From contig CM067311.1 in assembly GCA_034231615.1 (NCBI GenBank), forward strand, positions 11,542,660 to 11,606,659: a stretch of DNA of 64,000 nt, in the 5' to 3' direction. This document shows positions 1 through 10,640 of the stretch, one piece after another (within the stretch, counting starts at the first letter, position 1; each line of letters opens with the position of its first letter). Below the pieces are notes generated by a model. It was given only the letters and a program-made list of their open reading frames with translations, made no database searches and was not told the origin of the DNA. The DNA is from Meghimatium bilineatum (taxonomy: Eukaryota > Mollusca > Gastropoda > Stylommatophora > Philomycidae). Both the position numbers and the translations under genes were made by a program.

Positions 1-442
1 TAGTATTGCAAATGATAGCAGGTATATGAATAACATTTATATAAAGGTCAGTATAGGCAGTTGTTTAAGGATACGAGTTTGCCCAGATGTCAAAGGCTTT
101 CTTTCAAACCCTAAACCCTATATTACAAAGGTGTGGCCGGGGGGAGGGGGGGAATTTCTAACACTATAAACTGGTGTAGTAGTATGTGTCATTACGAAAG
201 CTGCAGCCATTGCCGTAAAGCTATAAACCACACAAAGATACATTAAAATAAATGACAACACAATGATATTCTATATAAGTTTTACAACAATCGCAGAAGA
301 AGAATATATACACCCGGCGCAATTACAATCTTTTTTTCCAATCTATGATCTTGTCAATATTCTTTAACGGATATTTGTTTCCACGTTCCATATTGATATG
401 ACAAGATTTCTCGAGCGTTGTGTTACCAGTCTCAAGAGAGTA

Positions 443-605
443 GTAGGAGCTGTGAGATAATGATCTGGATTAGCTATAGGAGCTGTGGGATAATAATCTG
501 GATTAGCTATAGGAGCTGTGGGATAATAATCTGGATTAGCTATAGGAGCTGGATAATAATCTGGATTAGTTATAGGAGCTGTGGGATAATAATCTATATT
601 AGCTA
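443..605. repeat. 33-bp minisatellite, about 5 copies
   Basis: A 33-bp unit containing TAGGAGCTGTGGGATAATAA recurs head to tail about five times; one unit has a short internal deletion. The period is a multiple of three, so frames stay open on both strands; I do not read these as genes. The 440 bases before it hold a short G run near 138-151 and no feature I recognise. Confidence 0.9.
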
Positions 606-799
606 ACAAACATAAGGTGCTGAATTATCTGTTCAGATATCCATCTGATCAAGTTGAACATTTGTATTCACACTTTTATTGTGGTATGGCAACAGTCAAC
701 ACCGATCCGGATAATATGTTATATATGCTTTAGTTCAACAGATGAAACTTGCAACAGAATAGGTAATAAATGCAACAACATTTTACTTCAACAGATGAA

Positions 800-1150
800 A
801 TTTCACATTTCAGAAAATAGTGAGATGAGACGATTGAGAAAAGCTGCATGGGTCACCAGGATCGATAGATTGCGAAATGAAGACATCAGGGAAAGAATAT
901 GTATAACACCTTGTACAGAATACATATAAAGGCAGCAAATCAAGTGGTTTGGACACATTATGAGAATACATCAAGACAAGTTGCCTGTACAGGCATATAA
1001 CCAAATGAGATCAGGGTACGAAGCTAGAGAAAGATCACGAAAAAAGATGGATAGAAAACGTTAGGGACATCGTGAACAAACACGGTCATAACACATCTGG
1101 CCTTGGAACACAACCTCGAGCTCCAATCACCCTTACACTAAAAGGCAAGA
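800..1150 (+). pseudogene. LINE-Y ORF2 C-terminal relic
   Basis: Translation across frames gives the post-RT region of a non-LTR retrotransposon ORF2: a stretch reading LRKAAWVTRIDRLRNEDIRE, a stop, then RQQIKWFGHIMR followed by DKLPVQAYN. The (K/R)WFGHxxR block followed by a basic segment is typical of the C-terminal end of LINE ORF2 proteins. Stops and frame changes show it is dead. The same family recurs at 15363-15640, 18843-19130, 20548-20880, 25733-25990 and 39060-39235. The clade cannot be fixed because the RT core is absent. Confidence 0.75.
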
Positions 1151-1447
1151 GTAGAAAACAAACAACCTGGAACACGAATTTAAAGGAGAATATGAAAGTT
1201 TAAAAGTACTTTCAATAATACGATAAAAACATCGAAACAAATCACAAGCAGAATACAAGTGAGAATAAAAAAATGCTACATCTATTCTACATTAATGTAT
1301 GGCCCAAAAACATGGGTAATGAACAAACAACTAGAAGACATAATTTATGCATTTGAGATGTGGATATATAGAAGAATAACGAGAACTTTATGGTAAGGGA
1401 AGAAAACACGAGGTTTTGACAATATTTCGCATGGAAAATAGAGCTAT

Positions 1448-1719
1448 TATACTGTGTTCACTTTAAGAATGAAGTGGGTCAAAACACATCTCCATATTAC
1501 TCCGCGATAACAGGTGATTTTTACACAGCTGATGACATGTAAAAACAATATTATTTAAAACATTTAAAAACAATATTTAAACAACATTTTAAAACAAACA
1601 TTTAACAACGACATTTAAAAACAATATTATTGGGCACGTAATAATCCATTAATGCGTTCTGCGTCCAACAACCAATCAGAAGCACTGACCCACTTCATTC
1701 TTAGAGTGAACAGGGTATA
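1448..1719. mobile_element. MITE-3, 272 bp, about 34-bp TIRs
   Basis: The ends are inverted repeats: left TATACTGTGTTCACT and right AGTGAACAGGGTATA, with matching continuing inward through AAGAATGAAGTGGGTCA and its complement. Outer TA dinucleotides would fit a Tc1/mariner-like TA target duplication, though that is inference. There is no coding capacity. It sits inside the LINE-X relic, so it inserted after that LINE. Confidence 0.8.
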
Positions 1720-1794
1720 AAATAAATTACATTCAAACAAATAAATTATTTTGGGCATATTAGAAGACCTTGTTGAAGATCTTAAATGAAGGTA

Positions 1795-2245
1795 TCCTGG
1801 GTAGTTGTGAGGAAGAGAGCAAGTAAGGTATATTTGTGTGGAAGGGAACAAGTAATGTATAGTTGTGTGGAAGGGAACAAGTAATGTATAGCTGTGTGGA
1901 AGGGAACAAGTAAGGTGGAGTTGTTAGGAAGCGAGCAAGTAAGGTATATTTGTGTGGAAGGGAACAAGTAATGTATATTTGTGTGGAAGGGAACAAGTAA
2001 TGTATAGTTGTGAGGAAGCGAGCAAGGTATAGTTGTGAGGAAGCGAGCAAGGTATAGTTGTGAGGAAGCGAGCAAGGTATAATTTCGAGGAAGCGAGCAA
2101 GCAAGGTATAGTTGTGAGGAAGCGAGCAAGCAAGGTATAGTTGTGAGGAAGCGAGCAAGCAAGGTATAGTTGTGAGGAAGCGAGCAAGGTATAGTTGTTT
2201 GGAAGGGAACAAGTAATGTATAGTTGTAAGGAAGCGTACAAGTGG
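1795..2245. repeat. 25-30 bp minisatellite inside LINE-X
   Basis: About 16 imperfect units built on GGAAGCGAGCAAG plus GTATAGTTGTG. Variants alternate between AAGCGAGCAAG and AAGGGAACAAG. The core GGAAGCGAGCAAG also occurs once, at the equivalent place, in the LINE-X copy near 60090-60105 (as its complement), so the array seems to have grown from LINE ORF2 sequence. The long minus-strand frames here are repeat artefacts. Confidence 0.85.
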
Positions 2246-2405
2246 GCAGAGATAGAAATAGAGAAACAGGAGGAACATATTACGAGATGAACAGGTTATA
2301 ATTTAGCAAAGTGCACAACCAAAGCAGAACACAGAGGATGTTGGAGGTCCTTTTCCAGCCAACCTTCGTTGAGGAGACGACACTTGATGATGATGACTAC
2401 AGACA

Positions 2406-3004
2406 TAAGACTTTCAACAAACCGAAGAATGCGACGTCTTTATTTCTTCATGGAAATCCAGTATACTTTGTCCATATATACATCGCACATTTTTATCTAC
2501 CTGTACATTTGTAAATGTTTGCACACCTGGCGCTTTTGAATCAATTTATTTTTCTTCCATTCTCTATAAGCAGGTGTCATAGACTGGGGTTCCGTATTAT
2601 CAAGCACATCCCATCACATCTCTTTTGGTGATTACATCCTTGTCATCCTGTACAATTTTATCTAAATGTGATAATAGTAAACCCCGGTGTTGATGTCGGA
2701 TAAGAAATGTGATACTGTTTTGAGAAACGAAAGAAATCACTTATCAAATGAAACATATCGCAAGATGCGACTTGGTGCGTTTAAGCATTATAAAAACAAA
2801 CCCGCAGTGTCAAATACAACGCTACAGAAATATACACAAAAAACAAAGAATATTTTTGTATGCTCACATTTCAATCACATTTCAATATGATTATAGCCAC
2901 TGCAAGTTAGAAGATAAAGTAATTAGTGAATGTATTATTTTTTTCCTATTACCTAACAAATATCTTGTGCACTGTTGTTTATCATGATCAGGTGCCATGC
3001 CGGC
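2406..3004. other. No recognisable feature
   Basis: AT-rich DNA with short frames only (67-79 codons). I saw no motif, repeat or family signature that supports a gene. Confidence 0.5.
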
Positions 3005-3480
3005 TGGCGTAGGCGATCATGGCTCTCCACAGCTCTTTATCTCTAGTATTATATATATTAGATCGTTGTTGTTTCCTTGCCGTGCCAGGTTGTCAAACTG
3101 TCTAATATTTTCTCACGTTGTTGCCCTCTGAATCTATTGCCTCTAATCTTGCCTGTTGTGACTATGTTCTCCAAACATCCATGTCACATGAAGTGGCCAA
3201 AATATGAAGATTGTCTTTTTCTTAAATTATTTATTATAGTCCGTTTCGCATTTGACTTTTTCAACACCTCTACGTTAGTTTTTCTGGCAGTCAATGGTAT
3301 TCTCATCATTCTTCTGTAGAACCACATCTCTATTGCATCTAATTTCCCACTTTCCAGTTTGATTATTGTCCAAGACTCGCACTAATATGTTAGTATAGGA
3401 GTTATATAGCACTGCAGAACTCTCTCACCGCGAATGACAAGGTCATATTACACAATATATTTTTCATTTTTTTAATGTTG
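3005..3480 (-). pseudogene. LINE-W ORF2 C-terminal relic
   Basis: Read on the minus strand, this gives the C-terminal ORF2 pattern: a degenerate SWTI block, LDAIEMWFYRRMMRI, TNVEVLKK and YFGHFM, with stops. The copy at 22725-23330 shares the 3' boundary (CGATCATGGCTCTCCA) and extends further 5'. It is a 5'-truncated, inactive non-LTR element. Confidence 0.75.
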
Positions 3481-3599
3481 TTTTATCTATCTAACTATAT
3501 TCCTTCAGGGCTGAATAATGTGCATATGATAACAACGAGAGCTCTCCTGTTTAAGCAATGTAATGCTACTGCATGTAATTCTTGCACGATGTTGAGACT

Positions 3600-3905
3600 C
3601 ATGTTGAGGGTTGCTTTGCACAGTCTCTACTGGTCTTTACAATCACCTGAACAGAATACAACCACAACATACTCCAGGGTGCAGACTGTGCACTTATCCT
3701 ATGACACTTTTGACAACCACCTTTTTGAATGTTCAGAGCTGGATGACGCCAGGAAAATGCTTCTCCCTACAAGACCAGACACATGGAAAACCTTATATGG
3801 AACAAAACAACAGCTCACAAACACATGCATATATCATACAATGGCATTGGGTCAAAGGGCATCAGCCCATGGACCGCTGGATCAGCAACCAACCAACCTA
3901 GTTGT
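3600..3905 (+). pseudogene. RNase H-type LINE 3' end relic
   Basis: Frames switch but together give TPGCRLCTYPYDTFDNHLFEC, a Cys-Cys-His-Cys pattern, then SELDDARK. This arrangement is known at the C-terminus of jockey/I-type LINE proteins after the RNase H or RT region. The 3' end (about 3850-3900) has GGGCATCAGCCCATGGACC and ends in AACCAACCAACC. The same tail closes SINE-E at 43775-44178 and 54655-55035, suggesting a LINE/SINE partnership. Clade assignment is inference. Confidence 0.6.
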
Positions 3906-3998
3906 CTTTCTCTTTTATTTATTTTTTTACTTCTGATTTCCATTTTAATGCATGTAGTAGCAGTCTATTTTTATTCTTTGTAAATACATCTCGGATAT

Positions 3999-4157
3999 TC
4001 TTCTTCTTCTTCTGCGTTCGCTCTCATATAACCACAACGAATATTTCATGTGATATCCGCCAGGGAGCGTGAAGTACGTTGTGCTGCAAGTTCTACAGTA
4101 AAACTGTGATTATTTGCACCCCGGTTGGCCACTTGTGGTCAGGACGTCCGAGGTCCA
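3999..4157 (-). mobile_element. SINE-D copy with 11-bp TSD
   Basis: Flanked by an exact 11-bp duplication, ATCTCGGATAT (3988-3998 and 4158-4168). On the minus strand the 3' half contains CACAACGTACTTCACGCTCC and GAGCGAACGCA, matching the 3' module of 4405-4537 and of the 1.3 kb elements at 41039-43692. Here the tail is (GAA)n rather than (AAAC)n. It looks like a retrotransposed non-autonomous element. Confidence 0.75.
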
Positions 4158-4404
4158 ATCTCGGATATAAGTCCATCATTTTCTTTTTATTACTTTAGAA
4201 ACATATTGCTGTTTTTGTATGATACCTATCACTTAACATACAAGTACAAATGTATAACAAATTTCTGTTATTACATAATTATTATGTCGGTCCGGACCAA
4301 GTTGTTATAACGGGATTCCACTGTATTATTTAGTATAAAACATTATTCTTCACACTCAATTAAGATTTTATATAGAGAAATTACTTTATTTCATCTCTCT
4401 TGAT

Positions 4405-4537
4405 CATGCCGAAATCGGATGTGCTAGGCCTATAAGGCGCATAACGGTGGCACAACGTAATCACGCTCCCGGCGGAAATCGCACGGATATCCGTGATGGT
4501 TACAATGGAGCGAACGCAAAACAAACAAACAAACAAA
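4405..4537 (+). mobile_element. SINE-D copy with 13-bp TSD
   Basis: A 133-bp insertion bounded by an exact 13-bp duplication CATCTCTCTTGAT (4392-4404 and 4538-4550). It starts CATGCCGAAATCGGATGTGC and ends GCGAACGCAAAAC plus an (AAAC)n tail. It corresponds to the last ~130 bp of the 1.33 kb element at 41039-42367, so it is either a 5'-truncated copy of that element or the short SINE from which the longer one borrowed its tail. Confidence 0.85.
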
Positions 4538-4571
4538 CATCTCTCTTGATAAAGGAGATAATCATGGCCGT

Positions 4572-4752
4572 CTACAATATAATACCTACTGCCTAATGGG
4601 AAATCAAGTCTTCTATATGACTCATTTGACATCCCCTTTTAAAATTTTGGTCATTATGCTTGAACTTTATGAGACAGCCAATGACATTCAAAGAAATAAT
4701 AAAATGATTTTTGAAGAATTTATTTCCCATTAGCTGATAGGACTTATATAAT
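4572..4752. mobile_element. MITE-2 copy
   Basis: Inverted ends: left TACCTACTGCCTAATGGGAA, right TTCCCATTAGCTGATAGGAC, flanked by TATA-rich sequence. The interior has the family pattern TTTTGGTCATTATG and CAGCCAATGACA. No coding sequence. Relatives at 6081-6263, 32217-32388 and 52778-52964. Confidence 0.7.
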
Positions 4753-4809
4753 CACGAGAGTCATAGGCAGTCATTTGTCTTGTGTTTACGAGATCAGTGA
4801 CTATGTGTT

Positions 4810-5090
4810 ATTCTTCTTCTTCTGCGTTCGTTCTCAAACTCCTGCAGATTAGCAGGATGTAGTCCGGAGAACGGAATGCTTTGTGTCATGGTTTACATCA
4901 CTGCTGCGATATCTGCGCCTTTCTACCTGACACATCCGACTTCAGCATGGCTTTGGGTCACTGGTCCCCTATATGGGATGGGACAGCCAACTCCGACCCA
5001 TAACTCCTTAGTTGCCTTTTACGACATGCGTGGAAGGTAAACAGTGTTGCTTTTCTTTGTTCCCCTTTCGGGCCCCGGCAACACACGGGC
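4810..5090 (-). mobile_element. SINE-A, near full length, with TSD
   Basis: Minus-strand copy: at the left the tail complement (TTC)n TGCGTTCG, then GGATGTAGTCCGGAGAACGG and CTTTTACGACATGCGTGG, and at the right GGGCCCCGGCAACACACGGG. Flanks GACTATGTGTT (4799-4809) and GACTACGTGTT (5091-5101) form an 11-bp target duplication with one mismatch. Confidence 0.85.
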
Positions 5091-5187
5091 GACTACGTGT
5101 TTATAAAGTACATTTTATTTTACATATTTCAGAATGTAGACCAGATAATGAAACACCCAGTGTTATTCTTTACATATTAGCTATTAT

Positions 5188-5365
5188 ATATGCGCCTTTT
5201 GGAAACATGCGTCTTCAGCATGGCATACCAATTACTGTGACACTTTATGAAATAGGAAATTCAACCCCGTTCTATGAACCTCGATAATCACCACCCACAG
5301 CATGCTTTGCAGGCAACAGTGTCGCTATTCTTTGCTCCCATTTCAGACCACGGCAAGTCACTGGC
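5188..5365 (-). mobile_element. Degenerate SINE-A fragment
   Basis: Weak but collinear match to SINE-A: TATGCGCCTTTTGG, CTTCAGCATGGC, then ACAGTGTCGCTATTCTTTGC and CACGGCAAGTCACTGGC. The 3' tail region is missing. It lies 100 bp beyond a better copy in the same orientation. Confidence 0.55.
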
Positions 5366-5395
5366 TACACTCCCGATATTTATATGTATTTAAAA

Positions 5396-5592
5396 ACTAT
5401 CTCTACTTACATCTATTTATACTCCCTATACTTACACCTGTTTATTCTCCCTCTACTTACATCTATTTATACTCCCTCTACTTACATCTATTTATACTCC
5501 CTATACTTACATCTATTTATACTCCCTCTACTTACATCTATTTATACTCCCTCTACTTACATCTATTTATACTCCCTCTACTTATGTCTGTT
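5396..5592. repeat. 25-bp minisatellite, about 8 copies
   Basis: Unit CTCTACTTACATCTATTTAT plus ACTCC, repeated about eight times with small variants (CCTATAC for CCTCTAC). Because 25 is not a multiple of three, the peptide repeat in overlapping frames is 25 residues long; this is an artefact. Bases 5600-6080 hold no feature I recognise. Confidence 0.9.
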
Positions 5593-6080
5593 CAATCGAT
5601 GACAATATAGCCAGCTTCAATATAACAACTACTTTTAGTGATAATATTCCAGTTCGAGTTTCCTAGCAAGACAAAGAAGAATGCCTACAAAGACACCTAT
5701 TATATCAGCAGGAAATTAGAACACAACACACTCGAAAACACCAGATAATACATAATAAACAATTCACACATTTATTTCCACTATTTCTCTTGAGCCTGGA
5801 GACTCCTAAACACACGCAAAAATATAGATTTATTCCAAGAACTATTGCAACAAAGCTATAATGTTAGATTTATGTATGTACCCTACTTATTGCTTATGAA
5901 TGCTTTTATCTTCCTGCAGATGCAACAAGCCACTGTCCGTACAAAGTCAACAGACTCCACGCCGCCAGTGTGAATCTCAGTGGAAGGGACATTAGACAGA
6001 AAGTATAAATCTGTCATTGGGAAAGACCAGCAAGCTACCTAATATAAAGCTATAATACTATGCGTCTACGCGTAATCGTC

Positions 6081-6263
6081 ACCGATATAAAACCTAAGGG
6101 TTAATAGGACAACTAGCCTTCTTAAATTCTCATTTGATTATTCCGTGATTTTATTGGTCACTATGATTATAATTTGTATGACAGCAAATGACAATAAAAG
6201 CAATAATCAATTGAGTCATTTTAGAAGGCTTGTTTTCGCATTAACCAATAAGTTATATTGAGA
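6081..6263. mobile_element. MITE-2 copy
   Basis: Left end ATATAAAACCTAAGGGTTAA and right end TTAACCAATAAGTTATATTG are inverted repeats. Inside are CTAGCCTTCTTAAATTC, facing TTTTAGAAGGCTTG, and the family core TTTATTGGTCACTATGAT. Confidence 0.7.
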
Positions 6264-6324
6264 CGATGGTCACAGTCTGCGTCGCAAAATTTATTTTAAA
6301 TTATTATAGAAACGCATGAGGTTG

Positions 6325-6643
6325 CGTCTGTGGGTCTCACGAATGGCCCACTAGACAAACCACCCATATAACAGAAAATCTTAACAGATGACATGCCGTT
6401 ATATTGAGGCTCTCTTATGGAAGCTTTGTAGCATGTCATCTATACAATTCTAGACCAGACCCCCTCTGAGTAGAAGGCTCCTTCAATAGGCATGGAACTA
6501 AGCTGAAAGCTGAAGTCTCCTGGGTATGAAAGAAAACTCAGAAAAACAACCCCAATACACATAGGAAGTAAGAGCTAATCGCTCACAGTTCCTGGGGTTC
6601 TCAAACAAACAAACAAACAAACAAACAAACAAACAAACAACAT
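6325..6643 (+). mobile_element. Retroelement-like repeat with hairpin and (AAAC)n tail
   Basis: Bases 6325-6455 are repeated at 54465-54600: AATGGCCCACTAGACAA, then GATGACATGCCGTTATATTG and GCATGTCATC. The last two pieces form a stem (GATGACATGC with GCATGTCATC). The sequence runs on to an (AAAC)n array of about ten units (6604-6642), as at a LINE or SINE 3' end. I could not define target duplications, and the 54 kb copy lacks the tail, so joining the two parts is inference. Confidence 0.45.
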
Positions 6644-6811
6644 GTATAATAGAAATTAAACATGCCGACGATCAACGACTGAAATTTGATGTACAAAACT
6701 CACGGCTGTATCACCCAGCACGAAAATGGGAGTAAAGAATATCACAACTGGTACCATCATTGAATGTCTGAGAGCTGACTAAGAGGCAGTCTATAAATTA
6801 CGTTAACAATC

Positions 6812-7405
6812 CATGAATTCTTGACATAATTAAGTATGGGTCCATGAATTCTTGACATTATTAAGCATGTGTCCCTGAGTTCTTGATATAATTAATTAAG
6901 AATGGGTCCATTAATTCATAACATAATAAAACATGGGTCCATGAATCTTGACATAATTAATCATGAGTTCATGAATTCTTGACATAATTAGAAATAGGTC
7001 TATAAATTATTGATCTTACACATGGATCCATGAATTCTTGACATAATTATGTATGGTTCTCTGAATTCTTAACATAGTTACACATGTGTCACTGAATTTT
7101 TGACATAGTTAAGCAGGGATCCATGAATTCTTGACATAATTAAGCATGGATCCATGAAGTCTTGACATAACTAAGCAAGGGTGCCTTAATTTTGACATAA
7201 TTAAGCATGGTTCCCTGAATTTTTGACATGATTAAGCATGGCTCCATGAATTCTTGACATTAAGCATGGGTCCCTGAATTAATGACGTAATTAAGCATAG
7301 GTCTCTAAATTATTGACATAGCCGGTAATACACATGGTGCCTGAATTTTTGACATAATTGAACTTGGGTCTCTGATTTTTTTACACAATTAAACAAGGGT
7401 TCATG
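6812..7405. repeat. 31-33 bp minisatellite, about 18 copies
   Basis: Degenerate units around CCATGAATTCTTGACATAAT then TAAGCATGGGT. Units have diverged by substitutions and small indels, which suggests an old array. No coding signal. Confidence 0.9.
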
Positions 7406-7407
7406 AA

Positions 7408-7535
7408 TTACTCTCAACAACTGAAATTTGTGTTTCACTGTAGTTACAACAACTCAAATTTATGTTTCACTAAAGTTCCACAACTTAAATGTATGTTTTA
7501 CTAAAGTTACAACAATTTAAATGTATTTTTCACTG
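7408..7535. repeat. 33-bp repeat, about 4 copies
   Basis: Four units built on TTTCACTAAAGTTACAACAA and CTCAAATTTATG. It directly follows the preceding array but is unrelated in sequence. Confidence 0.8.
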
Positions 7536-7884
7536 AATACGGCACTTAACAACAGAGACGTCCAAGGTGACAATGACGGAAGTAAACACAAATATTGTCA
7601 GAGACGTGTAATAAATAAATAAGCTCAAAGAGAACGAAATAAAACAACTCTGTCGGACAAATATACACAAACAACATAAGAATAAATAACATTCGTAATT
7701 ATCTAATTTTAAAAAGCCATATTCTCCAATATATATATATATATATACAAACAATATTGTTGACATGAACGTTTGTCATCCCTGTGAACATTTGTCAATT
7801 TTTTTTCAGACAATCTCCTCCCTTAATCAATGACGTAATTTATGGACAGTCTTTAAGCGAGACCTTCAGCACTCTGCGGTATAG

Positions 7885-8098
7885 ATGAGCTTTTCGCAGA
7901 ATTACTTAAGCCTACATTCGTTCCTTTTCTTGATTACTCTCGTGTTTTCTATTGGTCACTATTTATATACATATAATCACATGTCAAATATAGCCAAGAC
8001 GACTCCAAGTAGACCTATATGAAGTAACCAACCGATGATGACAATAATAATAAATATAATGAATGAAGGCCTAATTAATTCAGTTGAAAGGTCTTTTT
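7885..8098. mobile_element. MITE-1 copy
   Basis: Long imperfect palindrome. Left CAGAATTACTTAAGCCTACA pairs with right GAAGGCCTAATTAATTCAG and TTGAAAGGTCTT. The centre holds TTGGTCACTATTTATATAC. It contains no transposase; relatives at 10776, 20880, 22060, 31930, 52402 and 57574. Confidence 0.75.
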
Positions 8099-8500
8099 TG
8101 AGAAGGTCGTGCAGTAAGCGTACCAATATCGACGCTGACAGTTCATAGAAGGGATTGTTTAACACTATATACTGGAAATTCTGCACATAACGCTCAAGTT
8201 TATTTACAAAATGAAATTAAGAACAACATAATGGAAGGCTGACGACCAGAAGTATTGGACCATATACAAATCGATCTAGAAAAATAAAAGCATTCGTTTG
8301 TCCAATAGACCAAACATTTCTGGAATAGGGTACAGGAAGCTGTCACAGCTGTGCGGGAAACATTCAACCTTACTCAAGCGGAAACAATCACCTTTAGACC
8401 AGACAGAGGTAACATTATGATTTTCAGTTTGGGAGATCAGACAGGAAAAAGTGGAAAAACTTGGTCAGAACAATTGTAAAAGAGGGTCTGCGAGTAACAA

Positions 8501-8505
<5 letters not shown>

Positions 8506-8546
<41 letters not shown>

Positions 8547-8548
8547 AT
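8506..8548. repeat. (GA)n microsatellite
   Basis: About 20 GA dinucleotides with one G interruption. The surrounding 8100-8840 shows nothing else I can name. Confidence 0.95.
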
Positions 8549-8842
8549 ATAATTCATATGTAATATAATAATCCAATATGTGAGAAATGGTTAGAAACAA
8601 TCTCCTAGGTACGACTTCCGTAATCAGGAGGGGGTCTATTTCTTGATGCAAATATAAAACGTATTTCACTTTGTTTTCGAAAAGAGTTTATTATTTTTTT
8701 TTAAATATAAAATTTTTTCACTCAGTTATAGAAGATCACTTGTTAAGATCACTTGTTAAGAGGGAAAAATAATGTTTCCAGTAAATTTTTTTATTTGAGG
8801 AAAAAGGGGTGTGTGGTGTTAACAAATATTGTTTACATTTTG

Positions 8843-9112
8843 TAGAGCTGACTATAATGTGGTTTTTGTAGATGGAATTTTAAACCCTACATTAGTTAAT
8901 AGAGCTGGCTATAATGTTTTTTTTTGTAGACGGAATTTTGAAATCTACAATTATTAGTATTAGAGCTGACTGTAATGGGGGTTTTTTGTAGATGGAATTT
9001 TGAACCCAACAATTGTTATTATTAGAGCTGAATATAATGGGGGTTTTTTGTCGATGGAATTTTGAACCCTACGATTATTAGTATTAGAGCTGAATATAAT
9101 GGGTGTTTTATA
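8843..9112. repeat. About 60-bp tandem repeat, 4.5 copies
   Basis: Units begin TAGAGCTGACTATAATG, continue with TTTTTTGTAGATGGAATTTT and end with ACAATTATTAGTAT. A stray GTAGATGGAAGTACAA at 9125 marks the decayed edge. Bases 9113-9630 hold a possible hAT-like start (AGTGGTTCTTAAC, near 9345) without a matching end, and G runs at 9441-9452 and 9549-9555. Confidence 0.85.
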
Positions 9113-9630
9113 AGTGTGATTCTGTAGATGGAAGTACAATTTCTGCTCGCTTATACCTCCATGTTCCTATACGCCTATATCATATAAAATCGATCGTGGT
9201 TTCAGTAGATTTAGCCACGAGAAGACCGTGTCACCTAATGTTCAGTCCACTAAACTGATGCATGACTGCTTCAGACTGTCTGTCAAGATGAGTAAAGCAA
9301 GATGAACAACACTCATGTTTTATAAACATTTATTATTTACAGAAGTGGTTCTTAACGAGGGTCATATAGCCCCCTCCCCAGTGCCACAGAGTCTTGCATG
9401 AAATTTGTTTAATTGATGGGAGACAGATCCATCTATCTGTGGGGGGGGGGGCGCATACAAGTGGCTACTTGAACTGTAAACAGCAATAATTTTGACGAAA
9501 ATTTGTATAAACACTTGGTGACTTATAGAGAAATGTTTAGTCATCGGGTGGGGGGATATATGCACGGAAGGAAATATACTTTACAAGGGGTCTAAGGTCA
9601 AATAATTTGATATAAACAGATCTAAAGTGT

Positions 9631-9727
9631 ATAAACATCTCCATTATCAATACATTTGAACATCTCCATTATCAACACATTTGAACATCTCCATTATCAA
9701 TACATTTGAACATCTCCATTATCAACG
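9631..9727. repeat. 25-bp tandem repeat, 4 copies
   Basis: Unit AACATCTCCATTATCAATAC plus ATTTG, with A/C variants. Bases 9730-10200 carry a lone GAAGATCGAAACGTCACA motif (also seen at 14930, 15780 and 21180) and nothing else recognised. Confidence 0.9.
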
Positions 9728-10200
9728 CAACTGCTTTGTTTTCATGACGATGCAGGATGAAGATCGAAACGTCACATATATGGACTTGATTGAGTTACAA
9801 CATTACGTGCTCCGATAGGAACTTCAAACAGGTGGAATGCGGATAATGTAACGGGAGATAGACTACATATGGGAAAACCAGAGTACATCGAAGTCAATTC
9901 TTAATCTCCTTTTCATCTAAAAAATCAACCTCTTGTTGGGAAAGAATGGGAACAAATGTAAAGACAGATTGACTGCCAGGCACAGGTGTGCTGTACAAAT
10001 AGAAGTTGCTAGTGATGTACTTACGTAACGTTGTGTATTCATACGCGGGGAATATGTCAGGAAAACGAAATGATGAGAAACATCTGAGTCTTTACACATG
10101 TGTTGTCAGGAAATCTACCACGACCTAGTTTAGAGTACACACATACACACACGGAATACATATCGTGAAATTAACCATATACAGAAAATATGTTACTAGT

Positions 10201-10485
10201 CTTCTTCTTCTTTTTCCGCGTTCGTTCTCAAACTCATCCATGTCAGCAGGGTATAGTCCGGAGGACGGAATGCCTTGTGTCATGGTTTACAACTTGGCTG
10301 TGATTTATACACAATTCAGTCTGATACATCCGACTTCAGCGTGACTTCAACCTATGTGATAGAACAACCACCTCCTCCCCCCTGGAAAAAAATCCTCCTT
10401 AGTCGCCTCTTAAGGCATTCTTGGCAAGTAACAATGCCTCTATTTCTGCTGCCCTTTCGGGCACCATCAGCATATGGGTTTATAT
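10201..10485 (-). mobile_element. SINE-A, diverged
   Basis: Collinear over its whole length with other copies: the tail complement CTTCTTCTTC at left, then GCGTTCGTTCTCAAACTC, TAGTCCGGAGGACGGAATGC, GATACATCCGACTTCAGC, CTCCTTAGTCGCCTCTTAAG and CCCTTTCGGGCACC. A local CACCTCCTCCCCCC block replaces the usual CCAACTCCATCCC. Target duplication not clear. Confidence 0.8.
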
Positions 10486-10509
10486 GACAGTGATTACAAT
10501 TACAATTAA

Positions 10510-10640
10510 TTGTACTCAACAAAAAATTTCTACTCAACACAATTTCTACTCAATAAAATTTCTACTCAACGCAATTTCTACTCAGGAAGCAATATCTATT
10601 TTTTTTTAAAAACAATATCTACTCAACAAACAATTTTTAC
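10510..10640. repeat. 18-bp tandem repeat
   Basis: About six units of ATTTCTACTCAACACAAT-type sequence; a T run and an A run interrupt the array near 10600. Confidence 0.85.

Larger units (their letters stand above)
1235..2405 (+). pseudogene. LINE-X ORF2 relic, interrupted
   Basis: Bases 1235-1440 translate to KCYIYSTLMYGPKTWVMNKQ, then AFEMWIYRRI, closely matching the thumb/C-terminal region of the RT at 60028-61035. After an insertion (1448-1719) the same ORF resumes at about 1755 with KQINYFGHIRR. A minisatellite (1795-2245) then follows, and the LINE 3' end continues to about 2405 (CCAGCCAACCTTCGTTG is shared with 59930-60030). It is therefore one decayed LINE copy with a MITE nested in it and an internal segment expanded into a tandem array. 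Stops occur in every part. Confidence 0.8.

Noticed and set aside
6812..7405. Promoter-like TTGACA...TAATTA boxes repeated
   Set aside because: The resemblance to bacterial -35 boxes is meaningless in an animal genome; it is a degenerate minisatellite.
9345..9575. A complete hAT element starting AGTGGTTCTTAAC
   Set aside because: No matching inverted end or 8-bp duplication could be found.
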